From CAXBGS01 sp963975425 (GTDB lineage: Bacteria; Planctomycetota; Planctomycetia; Pirellulales; Pirellulaceae): 64,000 bases of DNA. Shown here in pieces: positions 8,764 to 15,814 of the stretch (position 1 is its first letter; every line of letters begins with the position of its first letter). Where the stretch lies: NCBI GenBank assembly GCA_963975425.1, contig CAXBGS010000008.1, forward strand, positions 124,001 through 188,000. The letters run 5' to 3'. A model generated the notes under the pieces. It was not told the origin of the DNA, did not search any database, and was given only the letters and a program-made list of their open reading frames with translations. A program made the translations under genes and the position numbers.

Positions 8764-9165
8764 CTAGCCCGCGTCGGCACATTGCTTTTGATAGGCAGCG
8801 TGATCCATCAATTTCTCGAGCGCGGACTCGTCGTCGATTTTTACTTTGATGATCCAGCCAAAGTTGTACGGGTCGTCGTTCAACTGGTCCAAACTATCCG
8901 GCAGTTCGGAATGGACTTCGACGACTTCGCCGCCAACGGGGCTGTACAACGGACTAACCGCTTTGACCGACTCGACTTCACCGAACTCATCGCCGGCAGC
9001 GAGCGTTTTTCCGACCTCGGGCAAATCCATGTAAACCAAATCGTTCAATTGCTCGATCGCAAACGCAGAGATCCCGATCGTCGCGATCTTGTCTCCGCCA
9101 TCGTCAGCGACATCGACCCATTCATGGGATTCGGCGTACAGCAACTTGGATTCGTCACGCGTCAT
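8764..9165 (-). CDS. gcvH: Glycine cleavage system H protein
   Basis: A 133-residue lipoyl carrier that shuttles the aminomethyl intermediate between P, T and L proteins. The lipoylated lysine is K68 in ESVKAVS. The typical ESHEWV opening, GISAFAIEQLNDLVYMDLP strand region and the YNFGWIIKVK end are present. Its ATG overlaps the gcvT stop (ATGA), so the two are coupled. It is the likely target of the lipoate-ligase homologue encoded at the end of this operon. No L-protein (dihydrolipoamide dehydrogenase) is encoded nearby, as is common because that subunit is shared with other complexes. Confidence 0.97.
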   Translation of the reverse strand: MTRDESKLLYAESHEWVDVADDGGDKIATIGISAFAIEQLNDLVYMDLPEVGKTLAAGDEFGEVESVKAVSPLYSPVGGEVVEVHSELPDSLDQLNDDPYNFGWIIKVKIDDESALEKLMDHAAYQKQCADAG

Positions 9166-10331
9166 TTCGTTTCCTTTTGACGTCGGTAAAAGGGCAGGGG
9201 AGTGGAAACGGCTGAAACCTGCTTTCCACGGATATCAATTTGAAAGGTCGACGCATCGGCGAATTTTCGGTCCACATAGGCCATCGCGATCGGGTGCCCC
9301 AATGTGGGCGAAGGCCCGCCGCTGGTGATGACACCGATTTTTTGCCCACCCGCAGCGAGTTCGCCGTCAGCCAGATCGCCGTCAGCTGGCGGATCATTGG
9401 CTAATACTTTGCAGCCATCGCGTGCAGGCCGTTTCCCGTCCGGCAACAGACCGATGCGCATACGAGCGGGTCCGTCGGCCACGATTTTCTTTAGCGCCGC
9501 ATCGCCGATAAACGAGCGGTCCTCAAAGTTGCAGGCGAACGAGAGTCCGGCGCTGATGGGATCGATCGATTCACTCAGTTCATGACCATAAAGCGGCATG
9601 CCCGCTTCCATCCGCAACGTGTCTCGTGCGCCTAAACCAGCGGCAATGAATCCTTCGTCACGACCGGCCAACAGCAAGTTTTCCCAGACCCTTGGTGCTT
9701 CTTCGGCGCGAACAACTAGTTCGAATCCGTCTTCGCCGGTGTACCCGGTACGACTGATGATGACCGGCTTTTTGAACTGATCGGTGATCTTGGCTCGATA
9801 GTATTTCAACCGAGTCGGATCAAACGAAAACAGTTTCTTACAAGCGTTCATCGCCTTGGGACCTTGCACGGCGATCATCGCGGTTAGCTCGGTGCGATCG
9901 GTCATCGTCACCTTGGGATAATCGGCGACGTGCGGTTCGATCCACTTCAGTATCTTCGCGCGATTCGATGCGTTGACGACCAGCAAGTGATACCGTTTAC
10001 CTGATGGTGTCTCTAAGTAAGAAACCAAAACGTCATCAAGCACACCGCCCTCGGCGTTGCACATCAGCGAATAGCGGACTTGGCCGATTTTCATGTCCGA
10101 AACGCGGCGAGTCAAAAGATGGTCCAGCAACTGCTCGCTGCCATCACCGTCAAATCGCAGACGGCCCATGTGAGACACGTCGAACAGAGCGGCTGATGTC
10201 CGGCACGCTTGGTGCTCGGTCACGATCGACGAATATTGAATCGGCATCTCGTAACCGGCGAACGGAACCATCTTGGCCCCGGCATCACGGTGCCATGCGT
10301 CCAGCGGTGTGTTGGCTAGAGTTGTACTCAA
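9162..10331 (-). CDS. gcvT: Glycine cleavage system T protein (aminomethyltransferase)
   Basis: A 389-residue folate-dependent aminomethyltransferase that releases ammonia and forms methylene-tetrahydrofolate. The N-terminal MVPFAGYEMPIQY, the DVSHMGRL block, SRTGYTGEDGFEL and the later ARDTLRMEAGMPLYGHEL motif are all present. The first codon is TTG; no in-frame ATG precedes the conserved N-terminus, and the protein lines up with the usual GcvT start, so a non-ATG start is likely. It is slightly longer than typical because of an insertion near residue 320 rich in Asp/Ala/Gly (DPPADGDLADGELAAG). It leads the gcv operon. Confidence 0.95.
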   Translation of the reverse strand: MSTTLANTPLDAWHRDAGAKMVPFAGYEMPIQYSSIVTEHQACRTSAALFDVSHMGRLRFDGDGSEQLLDHLLTRRVSDMKIGQVRYSLMCNAEGGVLDDVLVSYLETPSGKRYHLLVVNASNRAKILKWIEPHVADYPKVTMTDRTELTAMIAVQGPKAMNACKKLFSFDPTRLKYYRAKITDQFKKPVIISRTGYTGEDGFELVVRAEEAPRVWENLLLAGRDEGFIAAGLGARDTLRMEAGMPLYGHELSESIDPISAGLSFACNFEDRSFIGDAALKKIVADGPARMRIGLLPDGKRPARDGCKVLANDPPADGDLADGELAAGGQKIGVITSGGPSPTLGHPIAMAYVDRKFADASTFQIDIRGKQVSAVSTPLPFYRRQKETK

Positions 10332-10806
10332 GGCTACAGATTCTCGGGTGAAGTCAGTTTCGTTGGTGAACTCTGCTTTGGTGAACTCTGCTCGCTATCG
10401 TTCATCGTTCCCTCGACCTGCGTGAATTCACACTCTGGACGATTTTAAGTGTCACCTTTGAGTGCCACCGCGTTTTAGGTGCCACCGTGCTAGACGGCAA
10501 AACCGTCAATCTCGCCCCCACCTCTGGCATGCCCCAAGAGAGCCACCGTGTGTTTGCGTGATGATGGCACGTGGTGTTCACGCGATGGAGCAGTACTCGC
10601 CGCGATACGTGTCAGCTTGGGATGTCAACGATCAATGTACCCGCCGAAACGCCGCGATTTCTCGCGATTGCTAGCGGGACATTTCCAAGTCTATCGCCTC
10701 GAAATGAATCGAAAACCCCTGCCGAAAAAATGCCTAGCGAAAGTCCGCGAGTTTTCGCGACAATGCGAGTCTTGTCCGACACACGATTCTCGAAGGGTCG
10801 AAACTG
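10332..10806. other. Divergent intergenic region between gcvT and the metalloprotease gene
   Basis: This 475-base space must carry the gcv promoter (leftward) and the metalloprotease promoter (rightward). I looked for a glycine riboswitch upstream of gcvT and did not see its conserved core. A perfect 15-base tandem duplication is close to gcvT (listed separately). Near 10450-10495 three loosely similar GTG(C/T)CACC words occur, and a GACGG/CCGTC mini-hairpin follows. No coding region is supported. Confidence 0.45.
10363..10392. repeat. Perfect 15-bp tandem duplication in the gcvT leader
   Basis: TTGGTGAACTCTGCT occurs twice without a gap, 32 bases before the gcvT start codon. On the transcript this gives two copies of AGCAGAGUUCACCAA. 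It could be a binding site in the leader or a chance duplication. Confidence 0.8.
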
Positions 10807-11811
10807 ATGCGAAAACGGAATCCAAGACGCGTCCTGCAATCTGAGACGTTAGAAGACCGGCGCTGCATGGCTGCCAGCCTGGGGTGGGATGGGGCAGGGC
10901 AGGGCAGTGCGGCCCTGACCTACACAATCGATGCACAAGGCAGCGGTCTGACCCAACAGCAAGCCGAAGCGGCCATCGATCGCGCGTTGGACGCATGGCA
11001 AGACGTGGCCGACATCGAGTTCACAAGAGTCGATCAAGTCGGATTACGCGACTCGCTTGATATTTCGTTCCGATCCATCGATGGACCCGGCGGCACGCTC
11101 GCACAGGCTTACTTTCCCGACGACGTGAATCCTGCACGCATTGCCGGCGACATCCAGTTCGATACTTCCGAGACATGGGAAGTCGGCGACGCCCTGGGTG
11201 GTCGCGCTTTCGATCTCGTCCAAGTCGCCGTTCACGAAATTGGACATGCACTGGGACTGGAACATGACCACAGCCATGGGTCGATCTTGCAATCAACCAT
11301 TTCACCCTACGCATCATTTACTGCGCTGGGCCAGAGTGATGTCGATGCGATCCTGCGCCTATACGCGGAATCGCCATCAACGCCCACTTCGAGCACGACC
11401 AACCCTCCAGTCGTGCCACCGACGACGATCCAGCCAACCCTACCGAACACCGCATCGGAACCGAGCCACACACCGACGGATACGACGAACACCTTGGGCC
11501 AAGACCGGCCAGCCGACAACGATTCTGATCTTGATCCGGCAATCAATCCCGACGCAAACGACGACACCGATCGAGACAATGAAACCGAGACAGACGACGA
11601 ACAACCACGCCAAGACCCATTGCCTTGGCTGCGACGCTGGGATCGTTGGTTTGAGAGTTTCCGCCGACGGTTTACTTTCCGCTGGAACTTCGGCGGCACT
11701 TCCATTCCCGACCACCAAAATTCAGGCGGCCAAGAATCGGGTGGCGACGAAACATCGACGACACCAACGATCACGATCCGTTGGTTTTCGCATCGGTTCC
11801 GTGGGCGCTAA
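10807..11811 (+). CDS. Matrixin-like zinc metalloprotease with planctomycete-type N-terminal tag
   Basis: A 334-residue protein. The N-terminus has no classic signal peptide but carries SETLEDRRCMAAS (12-24), like the LEPR/LEERR tag that precedes many exported planctomycete proteins. Residues 35-190 resemble the peptidase M10 (matrixin) fold, with the zinc site HEIGHALGLEH (H143, E144, H147, H153). The usual Met-turn is not obvious: the expected place reads GSILQSTISPYAS with Ile/Leu rather than Met. The C-terminal third is Thr/Pro-rich, then strongly acidic, and ends in an aromatic/Arg-rich segment (WFESFRRRFTFRW). Likely exported or surface-bound; substrate unknown. Ends 22 bases before the convergent PepSY gene. 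Confidence 0.85.
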   Translation: MRKRNPRRVLQSETLEDRRCMAASLGWDGAGQGSAALTYTIDAQGSGLTQQQAEAAIDRALDAWQDVADIEFTRVDQVGLRDSLDISFRSIDGPGGTLAQAYFPDDVNPARIAGDIQFDTSETWEVGDALGGRAFDLVQVAVHEIGHALGLEHDHSHGSILQSTISPYASFTALGQSDVDAILRLYAESPSTPTSSTTNPPVVPPTTIQPTLPNTASEPSHTPTDTTNTLGQDRPADNDSDLDPAINPDANDDTDRDNETETDDEQPRQDPLPWLRRWDRWFESFRRRFTFRWNFGGTSIPDHQNSGGQESGGDETSTTPTITIRWFSHRFRGR

Positions 11812-11833
11812 TCCATTTTTGTCTCGCCAGCTC

Positions 11834-13405
11834 TCATGTGTCACTCGTGACAATTGCGGAATTTTTTGAATCGATGCGTGGTTCGCGACCGAGCCAGATT
11901 GCGATCGGGGCCACTCGCGAGAACAAATATCGATCCAGCACAAGGACGCAAATTAGCGAGACACCGAAGAGCGGCAGATATATCGCCAACGCGACGGCAA
12001 CAACAGCGACGCCATATTTTCGCCACGATGTCACCTCGGCCCCCAACGACGTGCGCCCGCTTGCGACCGGGGGTGCCAGCCCGCTGGTCGTGCGACGTCG
12101 CCACCAAAGCACGATCCCGCTGATGCTGAGCACGACCAACGCGGTTGTCGCCGACAACGCCAATAGCTGATTCACCCATCCGAATCGCTGACCTTCATGT
12201 AACGCGATGCCTTGCCCGACGAGTTGGTCCACCCAATGCCGATCCGAAAACGTGTCGTGGCCCACGACTTGAGATGTCTCGACGTCATAGCGAATCGTTT
12301 GGCGATACGGCCGATTCGCGGTCTCGGACTTGATCGTCCAAACGGAATCCGAAGCCGCCGGCGGAAGCAGCAAAACGGGAGGCTGGAAATCCAACGTGTT
12401 CGCGAACCTTGCCACCGTGGTGATCTGATCCAGCCGATAGGAACCCGGATCGGGTACCGGCGTTCGCCATGACGGGCCACCGGCGCGGCTTGCCACGGGC
12501 TTGGCGGCGGATAATTCCGACTGCGAATCAATCTCGCTGTGACGCCCGACGTTCTGTTGGTGACCCGCGTGCTGATCGTGACCCGCGTGCTGGTCATCTT
12601 TCTGTTCGTGGCCTCCATCCCAATGCGAAACGGCAACCGCGGTGCCGGTGGCGGCGCGCACTTTTTTGAAGTAATCACCCCAAAACGTGGACCAGGGCAG
12701 TCCGGTCAGAATCAAAAACACGATCAGACCAGACGCCCAAAACCCGACCACGCCATGCATGTCCTTCCAAAAAGCTTTGCCCGATTGGCGGATCCTTGGA
12801 TACAAAACGCCAGCGGCGCGCCAGCCGCGTGGCCACCACAATGCCATTCCGGTAACGATCATAAAGATTGTCCAACTGGCGGCTAGTTCGACCAAATAGG
12901 AACCTCGTTTGCCCAGTAACATTTCGCCGTGGATTCTGCGCACCACGCGAATGAAACGATCGTTTTCGGCAACCGAATGGACCACCGTCGCGGTCGCCGG
13001 GTCAACATAGACCCGAACCTTCTGACCGTTTCGTTCGACCATCACTTGCGTTGCAGGACTTGCCGACGCGGTCGCCCGACCAGGCAATTCGCAGTACGCG
13101 AATACACCAGTCGCTGTCGACCGCACGGCTGCGCGTATTTGGTCGGGCAACGCCGTCGTCACACCGCCGGACGATGGACGCTCGAAAGCACGGTCTTGCC
13201 AAGCTTCGATTTGTGGCCGGAACAGATAGATCGTGCCGGTCACCGAAAGCACCATCACGAACGGAATACAAAAAACGCCCGCGTAAAAATGCCAGCGCCA
13301 AATCGTACCGTAGTCCGGCCATGATTTGCGGCAAAGGGATCGATTGCCCAATTTTCCGTCGCCAGATTTTTTTCCGTCGCCAGTTTTAATGTCATCGCTA
13401 TTCAC
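11834..13405 (-). CDS. PepSY-domain transmembrane protein with His-rich loop
   Basis: A 523-residue membrane protein of the PepSY_TM family (often annotated iron-regulated or siderophore-reductase-like). It opens with WRWHFYAGVFCIPFVMVLSVTG, the usual first helix (seen in parts as WRWHFYAGVF and PFVMVLSVTG), has further membrane segments near residues 150-170, 195-215, 405-425 and 460-480, and PepSY segments between. A long loop near residues 250-280 holds many His residues (DQHAGHDQHAGHQQN), encoded partly by an 18-base duplication, and suggests metal binding. Its start overlaps the DUF1559 stop by 4 bases. With the Cys-rich gene upstream it may serve metal uptake or reduction (inference). 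Confidence 0.85.
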   Translation of the reverse strand: MNSDDIKTGDGKKSGDGKLGNRSLCRKSWPDYGTIWRWHFYAGVFCIPFVMVLSVTGTIYLFRPQIEAWQDRAFERPSSGGVTTALPDQIRAAVRSTATGVFAYCELPGRATASASPATQVMVERNGQKVRVYVDPATATVVHSVAENDRFIRVVRRIHGEMLLGKRGSYLVELAASWTIFMIVTGMALWWPRGWRAAGVLYPRIRQSGKAFWKDMHGVVGFWASGLIVFLILTGLPWSTFWGDYFKKVRAATGTAVAVSHWDGGHEQKDDQHAGHDQHAGHQQNVGRHSEIDSQSELSAAKPVASRAGGPSWRTPVPDPGSYRLDQITTVARFANTLDFQPPVLLLPPAASDSVWTIKSETANRPYRQTIRYDVETSQVVGHDTFSDRHWVDQLVGQGIALHEGQRFGWVNQLLALSATTALVVLSISGIVLWWRRRTTSGLAPPVASGRTSLGAEVTSWRKYGVAVVAVALAIYLPLFGVSLICVLVLDRYLFSRVAPIAIWLGREPRIDSKNSAIVTSDT

Positions 13406-14499
13406 GGGTCGAACCCCTGAATCACTTCGCGTCCGTTGGCACTGTGCAGATCACGGTGCAGCTCTGTGTCGGTGCTATCGCTAAGAAAATGAACAGAGCC
13501 ATCGGCAAACAGCAATTCCGCACCACCGGTGTGATAGCTACGAGGTGCAAAGTACCCGGTCCAATGCGTAACGATATCGGGCGTCGGGCTATTCGGAGAC
13601 AAGTAGCCGTTGGTCATGGAATTGATCGCTCCGGTGAACGCCCAACTCATTCCTCGGCCCCGGATCGCCGGACTCGACCCGCCTCGCCAACTGGTAAACG
13701 TATTCCAGAACGCTGTCACGTCCGGATTCTCAATCATGCCGTCGGCGTTGACATACGAACTCCATTGGCCACCGGTGGCCGGCATGCCTTGCACACTTCC
13801 CATTGTCGCACTGACACCGGACGAACCATTCAGGGTGTACGCATACGGGCGACGCGGTAACTGGCCGGGTGGCAGCGTTCGGTCGGCCCCTTCGCTGCGC
13901 ACCGTTTCACTCATCATCACCGTATTGGACAGGCCGTCAAAGACATGATTGAACGCGATACCGTACGGTTCAAAAAACATGCCATCTGTTTTCCAGCGGA
14001 AATCATAATTCTGTCGACGATTGCTGCCGAAGCTCGCCATGTAGTTGATTCCGCCGTACGTGTACTCATCACCGCCCACCGCAACCATCGTCGCCGACGG
14101 TGCGGGATCGCTTGGACATAGATATGTCGGGATCACCGTTTCATATGCCGCAGCGTTGTCGGGATGGGGCACCTTGCCTGACCATCCGCCGGAAAAGGCC
14201 GGCACGTCAAAGGAAAGCTGGTCGTTCAGACCGGACTGTTCGATGTACGGCAGAATCCTCGCTTGAACGGAAAACGCTTCGTCGCGTCTGCCGGCCGGTG
14301 GAAGGGTTTTGAAAGTCGATTCGTAGTTATGAATCGCGAGTCCGATTTGTCGAAAATTGTTGCCGCAACTCATACGGCGAGCGGCTTCGCGGGCGGCCTG
14401 AACGGCGGGTAACAACAAACCGACAAGGATGCCGATGATCGCGATCACGACGAGCAATTCGACCAACGTAAAGGCGAACCGAGTGGGATTTAATTTCAT
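13402..14499 (-). CDS. DUF1559 protein with type IV prepilin-like N-terminus
   Basis: A 365-residue member of the large planctomycete DUF1559 family. The N-terminus is a prepilin-like methylation/processing signal, RFA-FTLVELLVVIAIIGIL, followed by the typical LLPAVQAAREAARR. The residue before the conserved Phe is Ala instead of the usual Gly. The C-terminus has the family-ending HTGGAELLFADGSVHFLSD. Function of the family is unknown; members are thought to be pseudopilin-like surface proteins. The start was placed at MKLNPTRFAF, since the upstream extension has no family match. It is coupled (ATGA) to the PepSY gene, which is unusual company and suggests a joint role. Confidence 0.9.
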   Translation of the reverse strand: MKLNPTRFAFTLVELLVVIAIIGILVGLLLPAVQAAREAARRMSCGNNFRQIGLAIHNYESTFKTLPPAGRRDEAFSVQARILPYIEQSGLNDQLSFDVPAFSGGWSGKVPHPDNAAAYETVIPTYLCPSDPAPSATMVAVGGDEYTYGGINYMASFGSNRRQNYDFRWKTDGMFFEPYGIAFNHVFDGLSNTVMMSETVRSEGADRTLPPGQLPRRPYAYTLNGSSGVSATMGSVQGMPATGGQWSSYVNADGMIENPDVTAFWNTFTSWRGGSSPAIRGRGMSWAFTGAINSMTNGYLSPNSPTPDIVTHWTGYFAPRSYHTGGAELLFADGSVHFLSDSTDTELHRDLHSANGREVIQGFDP

Positions 14500-14892
14500 G
14501 AGTGATTGATATTGGGGTGTATCGAAAATGGGCGCAGAATCAAGGCGCAACGTGTATCGGTCGAGCAGGATCGATCGCGCCCACGCAAGATGCGATGTCA
14601 CCGGCTTTTGTGAGGAGCAGGCAAATGGCATTCACGTGGGAGCGATGAATGCTGCTCGACCCGTCGCGATGGAAAGAGGAATTGCGGCAAAACGGCCCTG
14701 GCATCGCTGCGTCGGCGCGAGCGCGAGATGCAGCGACAATGCAGCCGCAGCGCAATGCAGTCGCAGCACAGTGCAGTCGCAGCGCAGTGGTAGTGCAAAC
14801 AGGAACGGACCGCTGCGCAGATGCGCGCGGAACCCTCGCTGTCAGGCGGTGGCCACGAAAACGCTTTGTCGAATTCCGTCAACGGCCGACCG
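14500..14892. other. Intergenic region upstream of the DUF1559-PepSY pair
   Basis: 393 bases without a supported gene. They contain a 16-base tandem repeat array (listed separately) and probably a promoter for the DUF1559-PepSY genes. Confidence 0.45.
14737..14784. repeat. 16-bp tandem repeat, three copies
   Basis: Three near-identical units of the form (A/A)(A/G)TGCAG(C/T)CGCAGC(G/A)C lie head to tail, with partial units on both sides (AGATGCAGCGAC before, AGTGGTAGTGC after). The array sits about 240 bases upstream of the DUF1559 start. Confidence 0.75.
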
Positions 14893-15645
14893 CTACGGAA
14901 TCGGCGGTTCCGGTGCAAAACAGAGAGATTCTGCGACAGAGTTTTCGATCACCAAGACCGATATCAAGATCGGATCGATTCCGGCGACGACGGCGGATGA
15001 ATCGGGCAGCCAGCCAAAGGCAAACAAGGTATACGCGAGGTCGATGCCATGACACTGCTGAAGCGAGCTCCAGAACACGATCGAAGTGCCGGGTTCAGAC
15101 GAATCGGACTTGCAGCTGCGTTTTTCGTCGACCGAATGAAGATCGCTTTCCGATTTCGCGCTTTCGGATCCCGAGCGTTCTGCCGGGCTGCCGCAGCATG
15201 TGGCGATCGCATCGGATGACTGTTTTTCGGCTTTCGCGGCCGACTGACAACATGCGGGAACAGAACGTGAGCGGACGCCTGAATCCGTGACGGTCGCTTC
15301 TGGCGATGCCGTGGAACAGCAATGGGGCCGATGGCTGTCAGATTCCGCTGCTTGATGCCGAACTAACAGAAACGCGGGCGGCGTCACACCATGCTCTTTG
15401 GCCCAGGCGATCTTTTGTGCGTCGCTGTGACAACAACATTTGTCCCAGCAATATTCGGCGGTCCGACACCCGCATGGGCAATCGATGCACGGGAATAAAT
15501 CCGACCGTGTTGTCACCTTCGGGGCCGCAGGTATCGGCAGACCGACGATACAGAGCAGGACGCATCCAAGCAACGCAAAGACGACCGCGCGAGCCGCAGG
15601 GCTCGCCGGTAGATTCGCAAAACGTCTTGATAGCCCACTCGACAT
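14893..15645 (-). CDS. Cysteine-rich membrane protein, function unknown
   Basis: About 250 residues from the chosen ATG. A membrane segment or uncleaved signal lies near residues 15-40. It is followed by a dense cysteine block, FPCIDCPCGCRTAEYC then WDKCCCHSD (8 Cys), and the segment KIAWAKEHGVTPP. Further on are three separate CC pairs (HCCS, ACCQ, TCCG), a Ser/Glu-rich stretch and a C-terminal hydrophobic part (near 200-235). The Cys block resembles a planctomycete conserved family, but I know no function. Metal binding is likely from composition; the downstream PepSY protein supports that. The start is uncertain: an in-frame ATG at 15747 would add 34 residues that look non-conserved. Confidence 0.65.
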   Translation of the reverse strand: MSSGLSRRFANLPASPAARAVVFALLGCVLLCIVGLPIPAAPKVTTRSDLFPCIDCPCGCRTAEYCWDKCCCHSDAQKIAWAKEHGVTPPAFLLVRHQAAESDSHRPHCCSTASPEATVTDSGVRSRSVPACCQSAAKAEKQSSDAIATCCGSPAERSGSESAKSESDLHSVDEKRSCKSDSSEPGTSIVFWSSLQQCHGIDLAYTLFAFGWLPDSSAVVAGIDPILISVLVIENSVAESLCFAPEPPIP

Positions 15646-15814
15646 AAAGTCTGTACGACAGAGAGTTGGCCCGCTCCTCACCTCCGCATTATCTCTGGGC
15701 TGCATGATCGCGTCAACGAGCAGACCCGGGCCGCTGACGTGAGGCATTCTGTCTCATCGCGACTGCTGGGGGCTCAGGCTGCGGGCTCACCTGGTGGGCA
15801 CCGTGGCTGCGCCA

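Noticed and set aside
10332..10520. Glycine riboswitch upstream of gcvT
   Set aside because: The conserved aptamer core words were not found on the minus strand; only a 15-base duplication is there.
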